64,000 nt of DNA, from the NCBI RefSeq assembly GCF_022201045.2, contig NC_068560.1, positions 23,453,501-23,517,500 of the forward strand. The letters are read 5' to 3'. Source of the DNA: Citrus sinensis. Its lineage: Eukaryota > Streptophyta > Magnoliopsida > Sapindales > Rutaceae. Shown one piece after another: positions 48,134 through 60,080 of this stretch (positions within the stretch are counted from its first letter, which is position 1; each line of letters begins with the position of its first letter). The translations under genes and the position numbers were made by a program. The notes under the pieces were generated by a model. That model did no database searches and was not told where the DNA came from. It saw only the letters and a list, made by a program, of their open reading frames with translations.

Positions 48134-49606
48134 AGATGATGCTTGTCCTAAAGCATATAACTCAAGACTAATCTCAAATCTCCACTCAATTCTCATCTCA
48201 ACTCATCCAAAAACAATTTTAAGCAAGTATACCTCAAGAAATTAAGTCGATCAACATTCGAGAGACAAGGATTTTAAAGCATAGAATCTCATAAGATAGA
48301 ATAAGAACATTCAACAACCAAGAAGATCCATTCAAAATTCAAGTGCAACAAGATTTAATAGCCCTCTCATTGACTTCACTTCATGCACTCAAAGTGTTTA
48401 GGGTGTCATTTATTCACTCAAATCAAATCAAAGAATGCTATTACCATAAGCTTGCTCATATATCACATCTCAATCCACAAAACATGAATAAAATGCAAAA
48501 ATCTAAGGGTCTTAAAAGGGTTGTAATGTGGTTAAATAGGTTAAATGAAAAAGAAAGGTCTATGAAAGAAAAAGAGATCAAAATGAGAAGAATGAACTCA
48601 TTGAATGAACTTATGATATCAAAATGCTTATTTCTACTCAAGTCACCAAGAATGTAAACTTTTTTTTTTCGATTTTTCTTTTTTTTTTTTGTTTTTTTTT
48701 TCGAATTAAACAAAAGAAACGAACCTTGCACAATTTAATTCAAGCATAATGCTTGTTGATCTAATTGAGAAACTTTAATATAAGGTAGAAAAAGCAACAA
48801 AATATATTCACACAATGAGTCCAAAAATCTCCTTAAATTGAGGCTCAGAAAGAAGAAAAATGGTTAAGTAGACGGAGAGAATTAGATGGGTAATGGTTAA
48901 GGCTCAAACAAAGGTAGCAAATAAAGGTCTTCGGGTAGAGAAAAAGGAAAATGCGAGAATAGAAAAATGGTAAATGGTTTGCCCTTATCATTTTAATGCA
49001 TAAAATCCCGTAATGTGGCTTCAACATGCATAACAAAGCAAGTTCTAGAATAAACAAACTAGGATTGATATTCACATAACAAAAATAATTAGAGCAAAGT
49101 GGTTGCTCATAGGCTCAAATCCTCACAAAGTTGGTAAATTTGCCATCAAATCATGTACACTCTTCAAATGAATCAACCATCAATAGTGGTGTAGAATGAG
49201 AAGAAGGTATGAGTGAGATATAAAAGGAAAGGTAAAAAAAAAAAGATAATAAGCGAGAAAGATGTATGTAGTAAAAAAATGAAAGATAAAATGTGAGTGA
49301 TGAAAGAGTATGATAGAAAAAAAAATAGATGTAAATAATTTGAGATAGATGGGAAAAGAGTAGTAAGAGAGAAAGGAAAAGGAAATTAATAATATATGAA
49401 ACATACTAACTCCAAAATCATTTAAGGATGAGTAGAGTGAAAATAATTCTTCCAGACATCAATAATGCAAAAATCTCTCCCCCACACCAAGAACTTACAT
49501 TGTCCCCAATGTAAGATAATCAAAACTCACATAAAAATTAAAGCGTAAGGATAAAAGATTAAAGGCAAAAACTTCCCTGAATTGTGAGCTTTGATCCACA
49601 TAATGT
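48134..49606. other. Non-coding AT-rich tract of the Athila-type element
   Basis: Between the third ORF and the 3' LTR. It has poly-T/A runs (48660-48705) and purine-rich GAAAGATAAAATG-type words, and no recognisable coding sequence. Such tracts are common downstream of the extra ORF in this clade. Confidence 0.6.
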
Positions 49607-50848
49607 TTATGGGCTTGGCGGAAATAGTGGGATAAATCCCACACTCTCGAAGTATGCGGCCAAATTCTGCTCCATCTTGTTCAGCTTGTGCTCCATTTTC
49701 TCTAACTGAATGCTCAAAGGTGGTGCGGATGTAGAAGGAATAGTTGGCGGGGCAGCAGTGTCGTCGTCAAACTCGTCATCAGAGGTAGCACCACTCATAG
49801 CATAAAGCTTCTTCGGAGGTTGAGTGGGTCCTGGTTCAGTAAACTGAAATCTCCCCTCCTTGAATTCGACCACACCTGTTCTTTCAAACACAGACATATC
49901 CAAAAATTCCTTTTTGCAAGCAGGATGCAAATCATTATTGTCAGGATCAAGCACACATAGGTTTATAGCTAACATAGTAATGTATGGACCAAGAAATAAA
50001 GTCCTATACCGTTTAAGCACACTTTGAAATTGATCCACTAACCAAAAACCTAAATTAGGCCTCACATCATTTAACATGCACCAGATAAAATAAAATTCAG
50101 TTTTAGAGAAAACTCATGAGTGATCTTTCTTGCCTAAAAAATTATATGCTAAGAATCGATGCACACATTTCAAAATAGGATCACGTAAGAAAGAACTCTT
50201 TGATTTACTCGGGTCATAGGCATTGTGATCAACAGATAAATTATGCCAAAGACCATAAGGCTCAAAATTTTCGCTAAAGTCACAAGTTGTTCCTAAATAT
50301 GCATAACTAGAAGAATAATCATCATCAATGAATCCTAAAGTTAGGTTAAAATCTGTGATAGAGTGTGAAAAATTTCGTCCCATTAGCCTAAACTTTATGA
50401 CATCCGGGATATGCAAAGTAAAATCATTCGGCATATTAAATTGAAAAGTAGCATAAAACTCCCTAATCAACTCAACATAACCCAAACAATCAACATCAAC
50501 AAACTTACGCAACCCAATCTTATCTATCAAAGAATCAAAATTATCCTTAACATTCAATTTTTCAAGAGTCGGGTAATGAATATACTTAGCTGGAAGTATT
50601 TTGCGCGTGGAAATATCTTTGTACCTCTCTTTCTCTTGTTGAGTTGCGAATGCGAGGCACCCTCCGAGATTGGATTCCGCAAGTGGCAAAACACTCATGC
50701 CTTTTCCATGTTTCGATCTTTGTCTCACGGCTTGGCGTGAATCTGAAATTGTGTTCCATGGAACCGTAGTGGGAGCGGCAATCTTAGATTTCTTTGCGAC
50801 GAGTGTCTTTTTAGATGACTTGGAAGTAGATGCTTTCCTCTTCGGCAT
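49607..50848 (-). pseudogene. Third (env-position) ORF of the Athila-type element, one in-frame stop
   Basis: It starts at MPKRKASTSKSSKK (ATG 50846-50848), which is lysine-rich and nuclear-localisation-like, and runs in a single frame to 49607 with one TGA at 50114-50116. The middle (ISTRKILPAKYIHYPTLEKL, then GLRKFVDVDCLGYVELIREF) matches what I remember as the putative plant transposon protein domain found downstream of pol in Athila elements. The end has an acidic stretch and a coiled-coil segment (LEKMEHKLNKMEQNLAAYFE). I see no membrane segments, so nothing supports an envelope function. Confidence 0.75.
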
Positions 50849-50879
50849 TGTTACAATAATTGCACTCACGGATTTCGAT

Positions 50880-51310
50880 TTACCCGGCTGGAATACAAGG
50901 CGTAGGCTGGTTGCGTTGCGTTGCTGCTCGACTGGAGCTTGCTGCGCGGGTTGGGGCTGGTTGTGCACTACTGGTTGCGTGCGGGATGCTGTCTGCGTTG
51001 CGCGCGCTGGTTGGTGCTACATTGCGCGCTGCTGGGTTGCGTTACGGGTGGGGCTAGTTCGCGCTGGCTGGTGCTGCGTTGCGGGGCGTGCTCGTCTGCT
51101 GCTACTCGGCTTCGTTGCGCGCGCGGGACTGATGCGCTGCGCGATGGTGATGGCTGGATTGATTTGCGCTGCGCGCGCGGGCTGGAGCTGAGGATCTGCG
51201 TTGCGGGGCGTGCTCGTCTGCTATGCGTTGGGGCTGCATTGCGGGTGGGGCTGGTTCGCGCTGGCTGTGTTACGCTGCGCGGCTGCGGCTGCTGGTTGAT
51301 GCGGGAAAGA
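50880..51310. repeat. GC-rich degenerate repeat block inside the Athila-type element
   Basis: About 430 bases dominated by TGCG, CGCG and GCTG words in an otherwise AT-rich element. Longer units recur: TGCGTTGCGGGGCGTGCTCG near 51075 and again near 51195, and GGGTGGGGCTGGTTCGCGCT near 51244 with a variant near 51047. It lies between pol and the third ORF. On the element strand it reads as a proline/glutamine/arginine/alanine-rich stretch upstream of the ORF start, partly open (50849-51016). The plus-strand frames here are composition artefacts. Confidence 0.85.
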
Positions 51311-51773
51311 ATTAGGGATTTTGTGAATTAGGGATTTTTTTGAACAGTGATTTTTGAAATTTTTTTAATAAATAAATAAATATATAAAAGAAAGAAGAAA
51401 AGAAAATCTTTTTTTGGTTTTTTTAAATAAATAAATAGATAAAATAAAATAAAAATTCTTTTTTTAATTTTTTTTAATTTTTTTTTTAGTGATGAATCAC
51501 TTTGAGACACTAAAAATTTCAGAAGTACTTTTTTAATAAGCACGTGTGCACGCCTTAAAACCATTTTACTTTAAAAATCACAGAAATAGTTATTAGTTAA
51601 GACGTGGGCACGCCTTATCGAAAATTTTCTTCTGGCCAAAATAAGCAAACACATTATTTTTTTTTTAATCAAAACTAAAAGAAGGCATAACAAAAACCAA
51701 AATAAATAAATCATTTGGGTTGCCTCCCAAAAAGCGCCTTTGTTTTATGTCTTTGGCTAGACACATTTATGCA

Positions 51774-54700
51774 TCAATCTCCATAAATAGGACTCTCGGG
51801 AGCCATTTCCTCCACAATATTCACCGAAAAACCTTCATAAAAAGGTTTTAAACGATGACCATTAACTTTAAAGACTTTATCAGAGGTTGGACTGCGAATC
51901 TCAACTGCACCATGAGGAAAAACATTAGTAACAATAAAAGGTCCTACCCAACGAGAACGTAATTTACCAGGAAAAAATTTAAGTTTAGAATGAAAAAGAA
52001 GAACTTTTTGACCAACAGAGAACTCCTTTATCAAAATCATTCTGTCATGAAATGTCTTCGTCTTTTCCTTGTAAAATCGCGAACTCTCATAGGATTCATT
52101 TCTAATCTCCTCCAACTCTTGCAACTGCAACTTCCTCTGCTTTCTCGCTTCATCCATCCGCATATTGCATTGCTTAACCGCCCAGTATGCTCTGTGCTCA
52201 AGTTCTACAGGTAAATGACAAGGTTTACCAAATACTAAAGGATAAGGAGACATACCTAGGGGAGTTTTGTAAGCGGTGCGATACGCCCATAATGCATCAT
52301 CTAATCGCAAACTCCAATCCTTTCGATTTGGACTAACTGTCTTTTCAAGAATAGACTTGATTTCTCTATTTGATATCTCAGCTTGTCCACTTGTCTGTGG
52401 ATGATAGGCGGTAGACACTCGGTGGATAACATGATATCTTTTGAACAAAGCTTCCACCACTCGATTACAGAAATGAGTGCCTCTATCACTTATCATCGCT
52501 CTCGGTACACCAAATCTGGCAAAAATATTAGACTTGACAAAATCTACAACAACTTTAGCATTGTCAGTCCGAGTGGCCTTAGCCTCTACCCACTTAGAAA
52601 CGTAATCCACTGCTAAAAGAATGTAAGCATTGCCAAAAGATGAGGGAAAAGGTCCCATAAAATCAATGCCCCACACATCGAATATTTCACATACAAGAAT
52701 AGGGGTAAGTGGCATTTGATTTCTATGACTTAAATTACCAGTCTTTTGACAATTCTCACACGACTTACAAAACATGTATGAATCACGAAATAAAGTAGGC
52801 CAAAATAAACCACATTCTAACACCTTGGATGCTGTCCTTTTGGGACCAAAATGACCACCACATGCATATGACTGACAAAACTGAAGAATAGAAGGAATTT
52901 CAAACTCAGATACGCACTTTCTGATGACTTGGTCATAGCAATGTTTCCACATGTAAGGGTCATCCCAAACATAGTATTTAGCATCGCTCTTAATTTTATC
53001 TTTTTGAGCCCTCGTCAGATCACTAGGTAGTGTTCTTGTAACTAAGTAATTGACAATGTCAGCGTACCAAGGAACCATACCTTGAGTTACAAAGAGATGC
53101 TCATCTGGAAAATCATCCTTCAAAGGTGCTGCTTCTTCACTCGTGGTCAATCTACTAAGGTGGTCTGCAACTAAGTTTTCTGTTCCTTTCTTGTCACGGA
53201 TCTCCAAGTTGAATTCTTGAAGCAGTAGGATCCAGCAGATAAGTCTCGGTTTCACTTCCTTATTGGCGAGCAAATATATGAGAGCTGCATGGTCAGAAAA
53301 AACAATCACTTTAGTACCCAATAAATATGAACATAATTTTTCTAAAGCAAAAACAATAGCTAAAAGTTCTTTTTCCGTTGTTGAGTAATTGCACTGAGCA
53401 CTATCAAGTGTTCTTGATGCGTAATATATCACATGAGCAGCTCTTCCAACCCTTTGTTCGAGAACAGCACCAACAGCATAATTATTGGCGTTGCACATTA
53501 TCTCAAAATGGAGGCTCCAGTCTGGTGGCTGTATAATTGGAGCTGAAGTCAATAACTCCTTAAGTTTATCAAATGCTACCTTGCATGCTTCATTAAAATC
53601 AAACGTCACATCTTTCTGAAGAAGCTTGCATAAAGGCTGAGCTATCTTCGAAAAATCCTTGATAAATCGTCTATAGAAACCTGCATGACCAAGGAAAGAA
53701 CGAACTTCCCACACATATGTGGGATAAGGTAATGATTTAATAACATTTATTTTAGCTTTATCTACCTCAATTCCTCTAGCAGAGACTACATGACCCAAAA
53801 TAATGCCTTGATCTACCATAAAATGACATTTTTCATAATTCAAGACAAGGTTTGTTTCGATGCATCTTTCAAGCACTTTCTTCAGATTATAGAGACAATC
53901 ATCGAAAGAATTAGCATAGACCGTAAAATCGTCCATAAACACCTCTATAGTGTTTTCTACATAGTCTGAAAAAATACTGACCATGCACCTCTGAAAAGTG
54001 GCGGGAGCGTTACAAAGACCAAATGGCATACGTTGGTACGCAAAGGTTCCAAAAGGACATGTGAAGGTAGTTTTCTCCTGATCCTCAAGCGCAACTGGTA
54101 TCTGATGAAAACCTGAATAGCCATCAAGACAACAAAAGTGAGATTTTCCTGCCAATCTTTCAAGCATCTGATCAATAAAAGGAATAGGAAAATGATCCTT
54201 TCTAGTGAGGGAATTAAGCTTTCTAAAATTAATACAAACCCTCCACCCATTCTGAACTCGGGTGGGTACTAACTCACCATAAGAATTCTCAACAATTGTT
54301 ATACCAGTTTTCTTTGGTACCACTTGTACCGGACTTACCTATTTGCTATCCGAAATTGGATAGATTATACCTACATTAAGAAGTTTTAGAATTTCTTTCT
54401 TCACTACTTCCATCATGAGTGGATTCAAACGGCGTTGAGCTTGAATTGAAGGTTTGGCATCTTCCTCCAGCAGTATTCTATGCATGCACGTGGACGGACT
54501 TATCCCTTTAATATCTGCAATTGTCCACCCAATAGCCTTTTTGTTATCCTTCAGCACTATAATAAGTTTCTCTTCCTCTAAAGTACTAAGCTTTGAAGAG
54601 ATGATCACCGGAAGTGTCTCATCATCTCCTAGAAACATGTACTTTAGATGACTCGGCAATGGTTTAAGCTCTATTTTCGGTGCCTGCAAAATAGATGGAA

Positions 54701-57140
54701 GAAGTTTTACATGAGATGAAGGTAATTCATTATTAGACATATGATGAGTTAAAGTTCTCAAAGAATTTAATTCATAAATTGTCTCTTGCAATACAGAATT
54801 TAAAACAAACTCATTTTCATCCTTTTGCAATCCTTTGAGGCCCAAATTGTTATTTAAAACAGCTACCAATGAATCTTCAACATCCAAATAAAAAACTTCC
54901 TGCACTATAGGGTTAATAACATCCATAGAAAATACCGAATGTTCCTCACTGGGATATTTCATGGCATCATACATATTGAACTCTATAACCTCTCCATCAA
55001 ACTCCATAGTAAGAGTCCCTTTATGTACATCCATTTTAGTTCTAGCAGTCTTAAGAAAAGGTCTTCCTAGAAAAATTGGGACAAAATTAGAGGAGTTATC
55101 CTCTTCCATATCAAGTACATAAAAATCAGCAGGAAAAACCAACTCATTAACTTGTACTAAGACATCCTCCAATACCCCATCAAGATGTGCATTAGACCTA
55201 TCAGCCAGTTGAATTATCACGCCAGTTTCTTTTAATGCACCAACATTCAAAGACGAATAAATAGAACGAGGCATGACATTAATAGAAGCTCCTAGATCTA
55301 ACATAGCCTTCTCAACTCTAACACTACCAATTTTGCAAGGGATAGTAAACATACCTGGATCTTTGCATTTAGGAGGTAGTTTCTTTTGGAGAACTGCTGA
55401 AACATTCTCCCCCATATGAACTCTTTCATCTCCTCTAAATTTTCTCTTGGAGGTGCACAGTTCCTTAAGAAATTTAGCATATCGAGGTATTTGTTTTATA
55501 GCATCTAATAAGGGAATATTTACCTTAACCTTGCGAAATGTCTCAAGGATGTCTTTCTCTTGTTCCTCCTTCTTGGATTTTGCAAACCGGCTTGGAAAAG
55601 GAGGAGGTATCACAATAGGCAAGGGTTTCGCTCTGGTGGGTTGCGCATCCTGAGATTTAGGCATCAATTCATTCTTTTCAAGCTCATCTTCTATATGCTC
55701 TGTCACTTTCTTACTAGGCTCTTGCAACTCCTTCCCACTTCTAAGGATGACGGCACTAGCGTTTTGCTTTGGATTTACCTCAGATTGTGAAGGCAATCTC
55801 CCTGATACTTGAGACTCTAGACGGCTCATTGTAGTTGCCAATTGACTCACTTGGCTCTCCAAGTTCTGAATGCTTGTTGTAGTTGCATGCTGAAATTGTT
55901 GAGCGTTAGTCGTAAGTGATTTAACAATTTCTTCAAGAGATATACCTGACTTGGAGTTTGATTGTGGAGGTGCTGGTTGTCTTGGTGGATACTGTTGTGG
56001 GAATCCTAACGGCCTAACTCCATAGCTGAAGTTGGGATGATCCTTCTATCCTGGATTGTATGTTTGTGCATAAGGATCATACCTCCTCTGAGGCATACCT
56101 GGAAATCCTCCAACTGCATTGGCTTGTTCAACGGGTTCTTCTTAGAGTGTAGGACACATATCAGTTGAATGACCCATATTGTAACAAATGTCACAAGTCT
56201 TCACTTGTTGCACATTACCTACAACAAACTTTTCCATAAGAGAAGTAAGTTTATCTAAACGTTGTTCAACAGAAGAAATATTTACCTCATTCACCTTCCT
56301 TGAAGTGAGATCTTGCCTGCTGTCAAATTGTTGTGCGTTGGCAGCCATATTTGATATCAACTCCCTTGCTTGAGTAGGGGTCTTGTTCACCAACACGCCT
56401 CCACTAGCAGCATCTATCATACTTCTATCCATCAATGACAGTCCTTCGTAAAAATATTGAATAAGAAGTTGATCAGAAATCTAATGCTGAGGACAGTTGG
56501 CACACAATTGTTTGAATCGCTCCCAATACTCATACAAAGTCTCCCCAGGAAGTTGTCTGATCCCACAAATATCTTTTCTGATGTTAGCAGCTCTTGAAGC
56601 AGGAAAATACTTTTCGAGGAACTGCTTCTTCAAACCATTCCACGTTGTAATCGATCCAGGAGGCAAGTAGTACAACCAATCTTTAGCTAACCCATCTAAA
56701 GAGAACGGAAAAGCACACAGCTTAATCTGCTCTTCAGTCACGCCTTGTGGCCTCATACTTGAACACACAACATGAAACTCCTTAAGATGTTTATGAGGAT
56801 CTTCACCTGCAAAACCATGAAACTTGGGTAATAAATGAATAAGACCATACTTTAATTCAAAATTTACCTCCAAATCTACATATTGAATGCAGAGTGGTTG
56901 CTGATTCAAGTCTGGTTCTGCTAACTCTCTAAGAGTTCTTTCTACAGGTGCAGGTCTATCCATCACTTGTTCTTCTGAATCACTAGATGATTCAACTAAA
57001 TTAAGTACTGTATCTATTTCAGAAAGCAAAGGCGACGAGGATCGTTGCTTAGCTCGCTTCGTCTGCTGTCTTAGCTGGCGAGCTGTCTTCTCAATTTCAG
57101 GATCAAACGAAAGTGTACCTGTACGAGAAGAACGAACCAT
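51774..57140 (-). pseudogene. gag-pol of the Athila-type element, four in-frame stops
   Basis: This is one continuous frame of 1789 codons with no frameshift, broken by TAG at 56481-56483, TAA at 56142-56144, TAG at 56046-56048 and TAG at 54339-54341. Gag (56481-57140 and on) has the retrotransposon gag core (DWLYYLPPGSITTWNGLKKQ, FLEKYFPASR) and a zinc-knuckle-like CDICYNMGHSTDMC. The protease has DLGAS at 55284-55298. RT carries FMDDF near 53925-53940, followed by RNase H ([14 protein letters not shown]). Integrase follows with the HPQTSGQAE and SDRGTHFC motifs and a C-terminal GPF domain. The first three stops lie in gag and the fourth between protease and RT, so no complete polyprotein forms without readthrough. 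Confidence 0.92.
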
Positions 57141-57182
57141 ACACCAAGTAAAACGTAAAAAGGATTAAATAAACGACACCAA

Positions 57183-57200
57183 TCCCTGGCAGCAGCGCCA
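57183..57200 (-). other. Primer binding site, tRNA-Asp type
   Basis: The minus strand reads TGGCGCTGCTGCCAGGGATT, a close match to the complement of the plant tRNA-Asp 3' end (TGGCGCCGTTGCCGGGGAT). It lies five bases inside the 5' LTR. Confidence 0.82.
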
Positions 57201-57205
57201 AAATT

Positions 57206-58394
57206 TGATGGTTGTCGAAGCCAGCAAAAATAAATACCTACTCTAAATAAATTGTGTATAGTGATTGAGCAGGGTCGTGTCCATAGAGATCGGTAATTAT
57301 TTAAATCCTTTTGAAACGTAAAACGTAAAATGGGGGAATTGTTGACAATAATAAAAATCAAATTAAAATAACAAGAATGCAAATTAAAGTTGTAATTCAA
57401 ATTAGAGAAAGCTCTGGTTGAAGGAATTAACTCAGCTTGATTCGACTACTGATCATTGATTCAAATATAGATTATTATTACTTATGAATAGACCGGTTAT
57501 AGCTACTGAGACCCTCTAATAGCCAATCTCTCCTTAAATAGTCGATAACCAAGGTACGACCGTTGATTATTTCCCTAATCAATAGACAACCCTAAATACG
57601 ATCATAGGATTTAATCAATTGACAACCTGAAAAAACCAGAGAGACCCAAATCCTAATCAACACATACGATAATTCATTTAAATTAGATTGTTGATTCTCA
57701 CAACACAACCCTCTGCTATGTTATTTGTCACAAACATTAAAATCTTCATACGATGAATCCTTTAATTGACAATAGATTAAGTTGATAATTAAATAGTGGC
57801 CAATTACCTAATTAACAAACATAATCATGAAAATAATTCAGAGAATAAACAAATACCCAAAAAGTAATAAAACAATTAAAGCATAAGAAAGATCTCACAG
57901 TAGTGATGAATCAAAGCTTCATTAACCTTCAACCAGAAAAATAGGTTTAGTTCTTCATAGAGAGAAGAGAAAAGTTTAGATCTAGGGTTTCTTTCTTTTT
58001 CTCCAATTCTCATTTTTTCACAATAGATTCCTCCCTTAAATACTCTCTCTCTCTTATCTTTTAGAGTTCTATTTAAAATAAAATACTAATATCTGAAATA
58101 TTAAATTCGTAACTACAAAAATAACCAAAAATACAAAACACGTTAAACTAAAAACTACAGGTCCGCAGTTGACAGCACGCGCCCACGCCTTATCAATAAA
58201 GTTCTTCTGACGCTCTAAATTTCTCCAAGAGAACAATCATCTTTAAACATCATCTTATAGCTCAATTTTATCACAAATCAATAGAATTGCACCTACAAAA
58301 GTAAAACACAAGTAAATCATTATTATTAAGTGCAAAACATCGATATTAAGGGATGTAAACAATGCAAAATTAGTGCATAAATTGCACTCTAACA
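57206..58394 (-). repeat. 5' LTR of the Athila-type element
   Basis: 1189 bp with the same ends as the other LTR. The differences noticed are mostly single substitutions plus a small insertion (AAATCAAATT region near 57355). Confidence 0.95.
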
Positions 58395-58703
58395 CTTTTC
58401 CTATGGAATTTTAATTTTTTTTTTTACAAGTACAAAATAAAGGATTTTAATTAAACTGTATTGCTAGTTGCTGTGAATGGTCTTCCTTCTACAGTACTCT
58501 CTTTCGCTCTGAAAGAAGTACTATGAATGGAAGTTAAATGAGTCGTCATGACTCCATATGTCACTCACTTGTTGGGTGTTTTGTTTATTCCTTTGAAACA
58601 TATGTTACAGTCGTGAGTTGGTGAGATATTAAACGTGGGTAGGAATTTCAGAGGGAGTGAATGCTTGTGAGTTGGTACGAGAGTCATTACTGCTAGCGTA
58701 TTT

Positions 58704-60080
58704 ATGTCGTTAAAAGTCATGGATACAAAGGAGCTCATACGGAAGTGCAGTGCCACAACCTTACAAGAAGAAGAGAATGATAAGATCACTTTTGTAGAAA
58801 GTACAGAAGAGAAAGGATTGAAGCTTGCTGCAAACTGCTTGGTGGGTAAAATTGTGCTTAATAAAGGAGTCAATATCGAAGAGCTAAGAGCTGCGATGCA
58901 ACAAGTGTGGAGATCTATTAAAGAATTTAAAGTGGAATGTGCTGGCAACAATGTATTCATCTTCAAGTTCAACTCTGAAGAGCAAAAGAAAAAGAGTGTT
59001 CATGGGCGGTCCCTGGCATTTTGCTGGAGCTTTGATTAGTGATGACAGAACCGAAAGGTATTGGGGATGTTAACGATCAGACCTTCACGCATGCGTCCTT
59101 TTGGGTACAAATCCATAATGTGCCTATCATGTGTATGCATAAAGGTGCAGTCCAAAAGCTGGGAGAGAAAATTGGAGATGTTGAGGAGGTTGAAACTGAT
59201 GAAGATGGGGAATGTATTGGGATATTTGCTCGGCTGAGAATTTCAATAAATATAACGCAGCCTCTTAAGAAGATTTTATTTATTGAATCAGAAGGAAAAA
59301 AAGAAGATTCCGATGGCGGTGGTGTACGAGAGATTGCCAGACTTTTGCTTTTGTTGTGGCATTTTAGGACACCAGTATAGAGAGTGTCTTAAGTATCGAG
59401 GGCAGCCAAAGGAAAAACTACCATATGGTATAGCTGGTTGAAAGCCAAAACTGCAGCTGAGAGAGCAAAGCTTAACAGAGATAAGGAGAGATGGAATAAT
59501 GAGCACCATAAACCAAACTCCCCACCTGCAACTTCGAGGCAACAACGACAGCAACAATGGCACCTGAACCCGGTTCTAGGAAGCGGTTCAGGGGCAACAC
59601 ATGTTGAGAAAAGCAAAAATGCAGAACAAATAGGAGTGAACCATGTGGCAGGAGTAATTGAAGAGCTATCAATGCAAAGTACTGAAGGATCGACGCAACA
59701 GCTGACAGACTGCAAAATGCAAGCCAGCATGACAGATACTATAGACACTACTGGAGCCGTGTGCAAAAAGGAGGGAAATAATGGAGGGAAGGAGATTGCA
59801 ATTGAAAGTGGGAGGGACTAGGGAGAGCTATAAGGAAGTGACTCACAAAAAGAAAATGCAACTTCGAGAGCAAAACGACAAAGGGGAAGTGATAAGCGGG
59901 CTGAAGAATGCTAATCTAAAGCCCAAGGGAAAAAAATGGAAGTTACAAGCCAGGAAACTAACGGGCAAAGGAGAGAGCACAATTGGCCCACTTCTGACGA
60001 AAAGGCTTAGGATTGAGAACACTCAGCCAAGTATTGCTAGTTGCTGCTCTTGCTGCTCCTATACACTCGCAACTTAGAAC
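58704..60080 (+). pseudogene. LINE (L1-type) ORF1 fragment with DUF4283 and zinc knuckle
   Basis: An N-terminal DUF4283-like region (58704-59039, then 59039-59300) is followed by a CCHC zinc knuckle (CFCCGILGHQYREC, about 59336-59377, CX2CX4HX4C) and a glutamine/asparagine-rich tail to 59820. The parts lie in different frames, with breaks near 58995, 59036 and an A-run at 59297-59304, so it is not translatable as one protein. No endonuclease or reverse transcriptase follows, so only the 5' part of a LINE, or a domesticated-type ORF1, is present. It begins about 300 bases after the Athila-type element. Confidence 0.75.

Larger units (their letters stand above)
46939..58394 (-). mobile_element. 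Athila-type Ty3/gypsy LTR retrotransposon, nearly intact structure
   Basis: The 11,456-bp element is flanked by the 5-bp target duplication CTTTT (46934-46938 and 58395-58399). The order on the minus strand is 5' LTR (57206-58394), tRNA-Asp primer site, gag-pol (57140-51774), a GC-rich spacer, a third ORF (50848-49607), a 1.5-kb non-coding AT-rich tract, polypurine tract and 3' LTR (46939-48118). The FMDDF reverse transcriptase motif, the tRNA-Asp primer and the extra ORF point to the Athila clade. The LTRs differ only by scattered changes and a small indel, so insertion was recent. It inserted just right of duplication unit B. Confidence 0.94.

Noticed and set aside
49607..50848. Third ORF of the Athila-type element considered as an envelope gene
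   Set aside because: No signal peptide or membrane segment is visible; the sequence looks soluble and lysine-rich at its start.
50670..51331. Overlapping plus-strand frames rich in Ala, Arg, Cys and Leu
   Set aside because: They lie antisense in the GC-rich repeat block of the Athila-type element and have no domain; open frames arise from the lack of A/T-rich stop codons.
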